In this document: piece by piece, positions 26,351 to 32,757 of the stretch
Layout of the letters: every line of letters starts with the position of its first letter
Position numbering within the stretch: position 1 is the stretch's first letter
Source of the DNA: Chryseobacterium indologenes
GTDB taxonomy: Bacteria > Bacteroidota > Bacteroidia > Flavobacteriales > Weeksellaceae
Assembly: GCA_001013295.1 (NCBI GenBank)
Contig: LAZY01000033.1
Coordinates: forward strand, 62,001 to 126,000
Direction of reading: 5' to 3'
DNA: 64,000 bases
Position numbers and translations under genes: made by a program
Notes under the pieces: generated by a model
What the model was told of the DNA's origin: nothing
Databases searched by the model: none
What the model saw: the letters and a program-made list of their open reading frames with translations, nothing else

Positions 26351-26755
26351 TTAGTCAGGGAGTTCTCTAAAATATTCATTGATGAAAGGTTTTAGTGATT
26401 TTGTAATATTATTTGTGAAAAAGTTAATAAGTAAGCCTTGTGGCTTTTTAAGAACTTTCATATAAGTAAGTAATTGAGCTTCATGGATGGGTAATAATTT
26501 TTCAACAGCTTTCAATTCTATAATAATAGTATCATTTACAAGCAGATCTACAATAAGTTTTGTTTCAATTTCAATTCCGTCATAGTCAATAGAAGCAACT
26601 AATTGTTGTTTTACATCATAACCATTCTTAATAAGCTCTATTTTCAAACACTCTTCGTAAATACTTTCAAGAAGGCCGGGACCAAGGATTTTATGGACTT
26701 TAATAGCAAAGCCTGTAATTTCATATGAAAGTTGTGTGATCTCTTTTTTGGTCAT
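26351..26755 (-). CDS. GxxExxY protein (PDDEXK-like)
   Basis: A 134-residue protein with the hallmark GLLESIYEECL near residue 28, the later DLLVNDTIIIELKAVEKL, and LLTYMKVLKKPQGLLINF; these fit the GxxExxY family (PF13366), whose fold is PDDEXK-nuclease-like. The acidic residues of a nuclease core (E28-region, D68-region, E-x-K in IIELKAVE) are present. No activity has been shown for these widespread, often patchily distributed genes. It is lodged between the RapZ-C gene and the AmgK-like gene on the same strand, and its coding sequence looks intact. Confidence 0.88.
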   Translation of the reverse strand: MTKKEITQLSYEITGFAIKVHKILGPGLLESIYEECLKIELIKNGYDVKQQLVASIDYDGIEIETKLIVDLLVNDTIIIELKAVEKLLPIHEAQLLTYMKVLKKPQGLLINFFTNNITKSLKPFINEYFRELPD

Positions 26756-26786
26756 TCCCTTAATATTCTTAATAACTTAAAGCATC

Positions 26787-27812
26787 TTAATGGTTTAAAT
26801 TTAATATTTGTTCAATTTTAAATTTTGTCTCTTCTGAAGTCAGTTGTGTGACCACTTTATTCAGCTCCGGATAGTCTTTCATCTGTTCCCATGAAGCCGC
26901 AAAATCTGTGATATTCTGAATTCCTTTTTCAAGGCTTGCCATAAAGTGCTGTTTTCTCTGGATCAGACCTCTGAAGCCATAGGCTCCCAGTACCTGGAGA
27001 AATCTCATCATCTGAATTGGCTTTACCGAATCTTTTAGTTTATTTCTGATTTTCTGATCATCAGACAATTGGATGTAGTACTCAAGCATTTCATTTTTAA
27101 AATATTCAGGAAAGTTGGCCTTAGCCTGGAAAAGAAAAGAAATGACATCATACATCAAAGGTCCTTCCATTGCCGACTGATAATCGATAAATGAAACTTC
27201 ATTTTTTTCATTCACCATAATGTTTCTTGCCTGGAAATCCCGGATCATCATTCCCTTAGGTTCCAGCCCTTCAACAAGGGTTACAATTCGCTTGAATTCT
27301 TTCAGTAAGGTAGATTTGTTGTATTCAAGTTCCAGAACATCGGCAACGAAATTTTTAAAATAATAAAGATCATGAATCACAGGAAGTTCATCATAAACTT
27401 CATATTCAAATGTTCTGGAAAAATCTATTTTCCCCAGAGTCTTCGTCTGGAGCTGGAAAAGTTTCTCTAAAGTTTGTTTTACCAGCAGTCTTACCTTCTG
27501 AGAGCCTTTTTCTTCAGCAATAACCTCTGAAAGAGTATGAGCCCCCAAAAATTCCTGTACATACATCTTTCTGTCATCAGAAACAGCCAGTATGTGAGGG
27601 GTATTGAGGTTGAGATCAGAAAACACTCCGGAATAGTAAAGAAAACTTTCATTCTCGGGAATATTTTCATTGTAAGTGATAATGTATTTTTCAGAACCGG
27701 CAGAGGCAAGGAAATTTACCCTCGCAGAGCCGCTTTGAGCCAGTGTGATGAATTCGGTCGATTCCTTACCTAAATGGTTTTCAAAAAATCGTTTTGCGTT
27801 TTCAGAAGTCAT
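26787..27812 (-). CDS. AmgK-like sugar kinase (APH family)
   Basis: A 341-residue phosphotransferase of the APH/choline kinase fold. Near the C-terminal half lie RDFQARNIMV (catalytic Asp in the usual HGDxxxxN region) and FIDYQSAMEGP (metal-binding Asp), both in typical order. The family includes AmgK, which phosphorylates MurNAc and GlcNAc on C1 in the Pseudomonas cell-wall recycling pathway, together with MurU (25075) in this cluster. The substrate is inferred from the neighbours. A TATATTTG box (minus strand) lies 10 nt before the ATG. The cluster order is kinase, GxxExxY, RapZ-C, MurU-like, LOG. Confidence 0.85.
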   Translation of the reverse strand: MTSENAKRFFENHLGKESTEFITLAQSGSARVNFLASAGSEKYIITYNENIPENESFLYYSGVFSDLNLNTPHILAVSDDRKMYVQEFLGAHTLSEVIAEEKGSQKVRLLVKQTLEKLFQLQTKTLGKIDFSRTFEYEVYDELPVIHDLYYFKNFVADVLELEYNKSTLLKEFKRIVTLVEGLEPKGMMIRDFQARNIMVNEKNEVSFIDYQSAMEGPLMYDVISFLFQAKANFPEYFKNEMLEYYIQLSDDQKIRNKLKDSVKPIQMMRFLQVLGAYGFRGLIQRKQHFMASLEKGIQNITDFAASWEQMKDYPELNKVVTQLTSEETKFKIEQILNLNH

Positions 27813-27822
27813 AATATGGAAA

Positions 27823-27830
27823 CAAATATA
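27823..27830 (-). promoter_or_regulatory. possible -7 box for the AmgK-like gene
   Basis: On the minus strand this reads TATATTTG, a match to TAnnTTTG, 10 nt before the ATG at 27812, giving a very short leader. Confidence 0.5.
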
Positions 27831-28058
27831 CTAATTTAACATGAGTTGGGAACAGGACCGTTTTATTGTTTAGAAATGCAGAACAGAAGCGGGAGGATGA
27901 ACTGTTTTAATCTATACTAAAGAGATTCTCTTTCTGTTTTTGGGGAGGGAAATCAGTTAATAAATAGGAAAACATTCTTTATATGGATTACTCCTCAGGT
28001 TTGTGATTTAAAATGAAGCTTTCTTCACTCAAAATCAGTGTAGTTTACGGCTAATTTT

Positions 28059-28066
28059 TATCTTTG
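28059..28066 (+). promoter_or_regulatory. leaderless-type -7 box of the exosortase gene
   Basis: TATCTTTG ends 4 nt before the ATG at 28071, so the expected start of transcription falls on or beside the A of the ATG. No clear -33 box is seen. The same spacing occurs at three other genes here. Confidence 0.55.
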
Positions 28067-28070
28067 TACT

Positions 28071-28601
28071 ATGTTTAAGGATTTTAAGCCGGTTTTGGGA
28101 ATTTTGCTTCGTTTCATCATCATCTATCTGGTGCTGTTGCTGATTTACCAGTTTTATCTTAATAATGGGAAAGATCTGGGATTAGATCCTTTTTCAAGAT
28201 GGATTGCCAATCAGGTGAGTTCCCTGCAAAATAGCATAGGCTACCCAACGAAACTTTATAATGATGTAAAGAACGGACAGGTATGGTTCTATGTGGAAAA
28301 TAATTATGTAACAAGAATGGTGGAAGGGTGTAATGCCATTTCTGTGATGATCCTGTTTGTATCTTTTGTTTTCGCATTCTACAAAGGGTCAAAAACATTC
28401 TTTTTTGTAATAGCCGGGCTTGTTTTACTTTACATCATGAACCTTCTGAGGATTACAGGGCTGAATATCGTGATGGCAGACTATAAGGAATATGGTAAAA
28501 CATTTCATGATTATATTTTTCCTGCAGTGATTTATGGAAGCGTGGTTTTGCTTTGGATGATCTGGATTAAATTTTTTGCTTTACAACATGAAAATTCTTA
28601 A
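28071..28601 (+). CDS. xrtF: exosortase family protein XrtF
   Basis: A 176-residue inner-membrane transpeptidase-like enzyme with about five helices. The catalytic triad is visible: Cys87 in VEGCNAISVM, Arg127 in NLLRITGLN, and His146 in TFHDYIFP. Exosortases cut C-terminal sorting signals of exported proteins at the membrane; XrtF is the flavobacterial subtype (TIGR04128) and is usually found with a second small membrane gene, as here. The substrate proteins are not evident in the window. It overlaps its partner's start by 14 bp, a sign of translational coupling. Confidence 0.9.
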   Translation: MFKDFKPVLGILLRFIIIYLVLLLIYQFYLNNGKDLGLDPFSRWIANQVSSLQNSIGYPTKLYNDVKNGQVWFYVENNYVTRMVEGCNAISVMILFVSFVFAFYKGSKTFFFVIAGLVLLYIMNLLRITGLNIVMADYKEYGKTFHDYIFPAVIYGSVVLLWMIWIKFFALQHENS

Positions 28602-29031
28602 TGGGCTATTGGTGATCGCAGGAATTTGTGGTCTGGTAAGTGTCAGGATCTTTGAAGATACGCTTTTCTATGATCCTTTTCTGAATTATTTCCACGAAGC
28701 GAATCAGAATATCGCTTTTCCGCCTTTTGAGTGGGGAAAGCTGATTGGAGGATATCTGTTCAGGTTTGTCTTGAATCTTTTGTGCTCCTGCCTGATCATA
28801 TACGGCTTATTTAAGAGTAAAGAATGGACGATCCAGGGAGCTGTGATGATGGTTATTGTTTTTGCCATTGCGTTTCCGATCTATTTATACTGTATTCACA
28901 ATAAATTTGAGATAGGATACCTCTTTTCCTTTTATATGAGGCGGTTTGTGATTCAGCCGCTGATAATTCTGCTGATTGTTCCTATGTTTTATTACAGGAA
29001 AAAGATTTTTCAAAAAAACAGTTTTCAATAA
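28588..29031 (+). CDS. exosortase F system-associated protein
   Basis: A 147-residue membrane protein with four predicted helices and basic ends, beginning MKILNGLLVIAGICGLVSVR. The frame opens from a TTG at 28576, but the ATG at 28588 is more likely; it overlaps the end of xrtF by 14 bp. It matches the small protein (TIGR04127) reported to accompany XrtF, mainly by position and by features such as FYDPFLNYFHEANQNIAFPPFEWGK. Its role is not known; a structural or chaperone part in the exosortase complex is possible (inference). Confidence 0.82.
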   Translation: MKILNGLLVIAGICGLVSVRIFEDTLFYDPFLNYFHEANQNIAFPPFEWGKLIGGYLFRFVLNLLCSCLIIYGLFKSKEWTIQGAVMMVIVFAIAFPIYLYCIHNKFEIGYLFSFYMRRFVIQPLIILLIVPMFYYRKKIFQKNSFQ

Positions 29032-29132
29032 AAAATACTGGATATTCTACATTAAGAAACTTGTATTATATAATTTTTTTATCGGAATTTGTTTTTGTGT
29101 TTAATGGTTGGGTTTTAAGTGGTTTGAGGCAC

Positions 29133-29162
29133 TTGTGTTTTGGTATTTAATTCATACGTTTG
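29133..29162 (+). promoter_or_regulatory. predicted promoter of the GLPGLI gene
   Basis: TTG (29133-29135), 19 bp, TACGTTTG (29155-29162), then about 50 nt to the ATG at 29215. Confidence 0.6.
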
Positions 29163-29214
29163 TGATAAGTTCAGCGTGGAATTCTGAATTAAAAATTATT
29201 AAAATTCTATATAC

Positions 29215-30021
29215 ATGGGAAAAGGAATCATTGTATTTATATTGATGGTCAATTTGTTTTACAGCCAGAATATAACTTGTTTATATGAATTGAAATTTAA
29301 GCCAGATCATCATAAGGATAGTACAACGGTCAATCGATTTTATCTGGATATTTATGGAAAACAGTCTATTTTCAGATCAGAACTGGAGAGGAGATCAGAC
29401 TCATTAATAACAAAAACGAATTTAGGATTAGGGAGAAATGTATATTTCATTACAGAATTATTTGCTAAAAAAAATTTAGAAACAGGAGATATTCAAAAGG
29501 TGATGATTACTCCCATGATGAAAACCCGATTTTTCATAGCTATAGATAAGCTGAACTGGAAAATTGTTGACGAAAAGCAGAAAATTGGGGATCTTTACTG
29601 CCAAAAAGCAGAATTAGATTACGGAGGAAGACGTTGGGTAGCCTGGTTTACAGAATCAATAAATCTACAGGAAGGACCTTATATTTTTAATGGTCTACCA
29701 GGTTTAATCGTTAAAATATCAGATTCGGATTTAGATTATGATTTTAATCTGATACAGCTTAAAAATGTGAAAAACAGTGATTTTTTTGTTCCCCAAAAAG
29801 GAAAGCAGGTCAGTTGGGCTGATTTTCAAAAGATAATGGAAAATTATTATAATGATCCTTTTTATGAAATGAAAAGCAGTGGAATGAAGTATGTAGTGGG
29901 AGATGATAAAGGAAATGTTTCTACCTTGAGCCCCGCGGTTATAGTAAAGAAATTTCAAGCTAAGATGAAAAGCTCTGGAAATAATCTAATAGAGCTTGAT
30001 AAAGCACTAATCTTAAAATAA
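29215..30021 (+). CDS. GLPGLI family exported protein
   Basis: A 268-residue protein with an N-terminal signal (MGKGIIVFILMVNLFYSQ) and the family hallmark EGPYIFNGLPGLIVKISD, with GLPGLI at residues 160-165. The GLPGLI family (TIGR01200) is restricted to Bacteroidota and has no assigned biochemical activity; genes of this family are often found next to TonB receptors or porins. Upstream are LDYGGRRWVAWFTESINL and a pattern of beta strands. It has its own promoter and terminator and so appears independent of the exosortase genes. Confidence 0.9.
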   Translation: MGKGIIVFILMVNLFYSQNITCLYELKFKPDHHKDSTTVNRFYLDIYGKQSIFRSELERRSDSLITKTNLGLGRNVYFITELFAKKNLETGDIQKVMITPMMKTRFFIAIDKLNWKIVDEKQKIGDLYCQKAELDYGGRRWVAWFTESINLQEGPYIFNGLPGLIVKISDSDLDYDFNLIQLKNVKNSDFFVPQKGKQVSWADFQKIMENYYNDPFYEMKSSGMKYVVGDDKGNVSTLSPAVIVKKFQAKMKSSGNNLIELDKALILK

Positions 30022-30026
30022 AAAAT

Positions 30027-30060
30027 AAAAGCCTTAGAGAAAATCTGTAAGGCTTTTGTT
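30027..30060 (+). terminator. intrinsic terminator after the GLPGLI gene
   Basis: A 10-bp stem (30027-30036 with 30048-30057) followed by T residues. Confidence 0.85.
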
Positions 30061-30118
30061 TTAAGTTCTGGAAATCCAAATTTTGAAAGATTATTCGTGA
30101 TTACAATAATTTTCATTG

Positions 30119-31117
30119 TTATTCAGCGGTGTGTTTATCTACACTCGTAACATTTTCAGGAGTCCATTCTACACGTTTAACGAAATCTTTTTCCCGGACC
30201 GGACAGTTTTTGATCTGGCACACCGGGCATGAAATGGTTTTGCAATCATCCATGTGAAAATTGAATTCTATATTTCTCTTGATATTTTTGGCAAGAAGAA
30301 GAATTACTTTTTCCATTTCACCATGAGCATCACGAAGGTCATAATACCAGGGAAGGGTGATATGAGCATCAATGTGAAGATTGGCCCCAAACTGCTGGAT
30401 TTTCATATTGTGTACATCAATCCATTCCGTATGTCTGTTTTCTTCCAGAACTCTGATGACCTGATTGAGGATTTCAGGGTCCTGTTCATCCATAATACCA
30501 CTTAATGATTTACGGATGATCTTATAGCCTACAAAGATGATATAAAGTCCGAAAATCAAGGCTACTACAGAATCCAGCCAATAGATTTTAGTAAAATAAA
30601 CGACCACTAAACTGGCTACTACACCAAGAGTGGTGATGGTGTCGGATTGCAGATGTTTTCCGGATGAGATAAGGACCAGAGAATTTTCTCTTTCGCCTTT
30701 CCTGATAGAAATATACCCGAGAAGATAATTGACAACCGCCGTAGCTGCGATGATCCATATTCCGAGATCAATCTTGCTTAGGGTTTTCCCCACAATAAGA
30801 CTGTGAATTCCCTCATAGATAATCATCACCCCTGCAATAGCGATTAAGGCTCCTTCAATCCCAGAAGTAACAAATTCCACTTTCCCGTGGCCGTAAGGAT
30901 GGTCTTCATCTTTAGGTTTCGCAGCCAGATGAAGGGAATAAAGTCCCATGAATGCACTGATGACATTCACAATACTTTCCATGGCATCGGAGAATACAGC
31001 ATCGGAATTGGTAAGCTTCCAGGCAATAATCTTTCCGATGAATAGAATGATTCCAAAGATAGCGATGATCTTTTGGAATCCTATTTTATCTTTGTGGGCG
31101 TTTTTCCGGGTATTCAT
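30119..31117 (-). CDS. cation diffusion facilitator family transporter
   Basis: A 332-residue inner-membrane exporter of divalent metals (Zn, Co, Cd or Fe/Mn) working by proton antiport. Family features are SDAMESIVNVISAF in the second helix (metal-binding Asp/Glu), HPYGHGKVEF (loop with His), about six helices, and a cytoplasmic C-terminal domain with IHNMKIQQFGANLHIDAHI-type strands and the Cys-rich tail (CKTISCPVCQIKNCPVRE). That tail resembles a metal-binding cluster and is unusual in most CDF proteins. The ATG at 31117 is chosen over 31147, which would fall in the terminator of asd. Confidence 0.88.
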   Translation of the reverse strand: MNTRKNAHKDKIGFQKIIAIFGIILFIGKIIAWKLTNSDAVFSDAMESIVNVISAFMGLYSLHLAAKPKDEDHPYGHGKVEFVTSGIEGALIAIAGVMIIYEGIHSLIVGKTLSKIDLGIWIIAATAVVNYLLGYISIRKGERENSLVLISSGKHLQSDTITTLGVVASLVVVYFTKIYWLDSVVALIFGLYIIFVGYKIIRKSLSGIMDEQDPEILNQVIRVLEENRHTEWIDVHNMKIQQFGANLHIDAHITLPWYYDLRDAHGEMEKVILLLAKNIKRNIEFNFHMDDCKTISCPVCQIKNCPVREKDFVKRVEWTPENVTSVDKHTAE

Positions 31118-31123
31118 ATTTGA

Positions 31124-31160
31124 GTTTGATAAAAAAAAGAATCTCAATTCTGAGACTCTT
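31124..31160 (-). terminator. intrinsic terminator after asd
   Basis: Stem of about 9 bp around 31138-31160 (one mismatch), with T residues in the minus-strand sense at 31130-31138. It sits before the CDF gene's start. Confidence 0.7.
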
Positions 31161-31175
31161 TTTTATTTTGTTAGT

Positions 31176-32168
31176 TTATACTAAGTTGTTTGCTACAAGG
31201 TATTCTGCGATTTGTACAGCGTTGGTTGCTGCTCCTTTCCTCAGGTTGTCTGCTACGATCCAGAGGTTGAGCGTTTTGGGCTGTGACAGATCCCGTCTGA
31301 TTCTTCCTACAAAAACTTCATCTTTTCCTTCGGAATACAGAGGCATAGGGTAGTGGTTGTTTTTCACATCATCCATTACGACTACTCCCGGAGTTTCTGA
31401 TAAGATTTTTCTTACTTCATCCAGCTCGAATTCATTTTCAAATTCAATGTTTACACTTTCAGAGTGACCTCCCTGTACCGGAACCCTTACAGCAGTTGCT
31501 GTTAAGTTGAAGGTATCATCTCCTAAAATTTTCTTAGGCTCCTTCATCAGCTTGATCTCTTCTTTTGTGTAGTCATCATCAGCAAATACATCACAGTGTG
31601 GCAATGCATTTTTGAAGATCTGGTAAGGATATACTTTAGCAGCAGAATCATCACCGCTGATTTCTCCATTTAATTGGTCAACTGCAGCTTTACCGGTTCC
31701 TGTTACAGATTGGTAAGTAGAAACAATTACTCTTTTTAAATCATATTTCTTGTTCAATGGTCCTAGAACCATTACCAACTGAATGGTAGAACAATTCGGG
31801 TTTGCAATGATCTTGTCTTCTTTAGTCAATACATCAGCATTGATCTCCGGAACTACCAGTTTTTTATCAGGATCCATTCTCCATGCAGAAGAATTATCGA
31901 TTACGGTTACTCCTGCTTCTGCAAATAATGGAGCAAACTCAAGAGACGTAGAACCTCCGGCAGAGAAGATCGCAATATCCGGTTTGGCAGCTATAGCGTC
32001 CTTCATGCTTACAATCGTAAATTCCTTCTGTTTATACTTCACCTTCTTGCCTACAGATTTTTCGGATGCTACCGGAATTAATTCTGTTACAGGGAAGTTT
32101 CTCTCCTCCAAAACTTTCAGCATAACTTGTCCAACCATTCCTGTTGAACCTACTACAGCTACTTTCAT
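31176..32168 (-). CDS. asd: aspartate-semialdehyde dehydrogenase
   Basis: Reduces L-aspartyl-4-phosphate to the semialdehyde, the shared step to Lys, Thr, Met and diaminopimelate. The 330-residue protein has the NADP-binding N-terminus (VAVVGSTGMVGQVML), the catalytic Cys126 in ANPNCSTIQL, a probable substrate-binding Arg/His region (AVRVPVQGGHSESVNIEF), and C-terminal GRIRRDLSQPKTLNLWIVADNLRKGAA. The length is normal. It is monocistronic, followed by a terminator. Confidence 0.96.
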   Translation of the reverse strand: MKVAVVGSTGMVGQVMLKVLEERNFPVTELIPVASEKSVGKKVKYKQKEFTIVSMKDAIAAKPDIAIFSAGGSTSLEFAPLFAEAGVTVIDNSSAWRMDPDKKLVVPEINADVLTKEDKIIANPNCSTIQLVMVLGPLNKKYDLKRVIVSTYQSVTGTGKAAVDQLNGEISGDDSAAKVYPYQIFKNALPHCDVFADDDYTKEEIKLMKEPKKILGDDTFNLTATAVRVPVQGGHSESVNIEFENEFELDEVRKILSETPGVVVMDDVKNNHYPMPLYSEGKDEVFVGRIRRDLSQPKTLNLWIVADNLRKGAATNAVQIAEYLVANNLV

Positions 32169-32241
32169 TGATTTAATTAAAAATTTTAAGATTAAACTAT
32201 TTATAAATTATAACGCATAATGTATAATTTCTTTTTCTGTT

Positions 32242-32673
32242 TTATGTCCCGAAGACTCTTGTCCAAGGGAAAGCAAAAGCAAATAGACCTACCGCGATCA
32301 ATCCCATAATGGTAATCCCAAGGGAAATGGTATCATTTGATTTTACTTTTTTGTTGATGATGGTCATCAATACTGCTGCGATAAGCATAGAGAATGGATG
32401 TTCAACATATTGAAATCTCAATGCTGCGTTTTTCATTACTTCCCCCATGTTTAATCCTTTAGAAAAAGTTGTTACCAGCATGATAATTCCTAATAAGAAC
32501 TGAACGTGGAAAAAGATCATTGTGAATAAAGTTGTTTTCTTTAAAAACTTATTCACTTTTCCACTGAAACCAAACATGGTAGCCAGAAGTGCAATGATAA
32601 ATAATGCAACCAAAAGAAGTTCAAGATACCCGAATCCTTTGTGGGCATGCAGCAAAATGTTGTAAAAATCCAT
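32242..32673 (-). CDS. four-helix membrane protein (cytochrome b-like)
   Basis: A 143-residue inner-membrane protein with four helices (about 12-35, 45-65, 84-104 and 118-140). Scattered histidines (LLHAHKGFGYLEL, FFHVQFL, VEHPFSML) could ligate a b-type haem, as in flavobacterial proteins often labelled cytochrome b, but this is not proven. The longer frame to 32718 would put the start inside the terminator at 32706, so the ATG at 32673 is preferred. A CAAAGATA box (TATCTTTG, minus strand, 32693-32700) sits 19 nt upstream. It is isolated from asd by 73 bp and could share regulation with it. Confidence 0.6.
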   Translation of the reverse strand: MDFYNILLHAHKGFGYLELLLVALFIIALLATMFGFSGKVNKFLKKTTLFTMIFFHVQFLLGIIMLVTTFSKGLNMGEVMKNAALRFQYVEHPFSMLIAAVLMTIINKKVKSNDTISLGITIMGLIAVGLFAFAFPWTRVFGT

Positions 32674-32692
32674 AATCCTATTTTTTTGTACA

Positions 32693-32700
32693 CAAAGATA
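32693..32700 (-). promoter_or_regulatory. possible -7 box for the gene at 32242
   Basis: On the minus strand this reads TATCTTTG, 19 nt before the ATG at 32673. Confidence 0.45.
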
Positions 32701-32728
32701 ACAAAAATCCCGGCTCAAAGCCGGGATT
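32701..32728 (-). terminator. intrinsic terminator after the TonB receptor at 32758
   Basis: A perfect 10-bp GC-rich stem (32706-32715 with 32719-32728) followed by T residues on the minus strand. Confidence 0.9.
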
Positions 32729-32757
32729 GATATTGAGAATATCTAATATTATGATAA

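Noticed and set aside
27914..27932. Short palindrome AAAGAGATTCTCTTT before the exosortase gene
   Set aside because: It is too short and AT-rich to be a terminator, and lacks a T tract; it could be chance.
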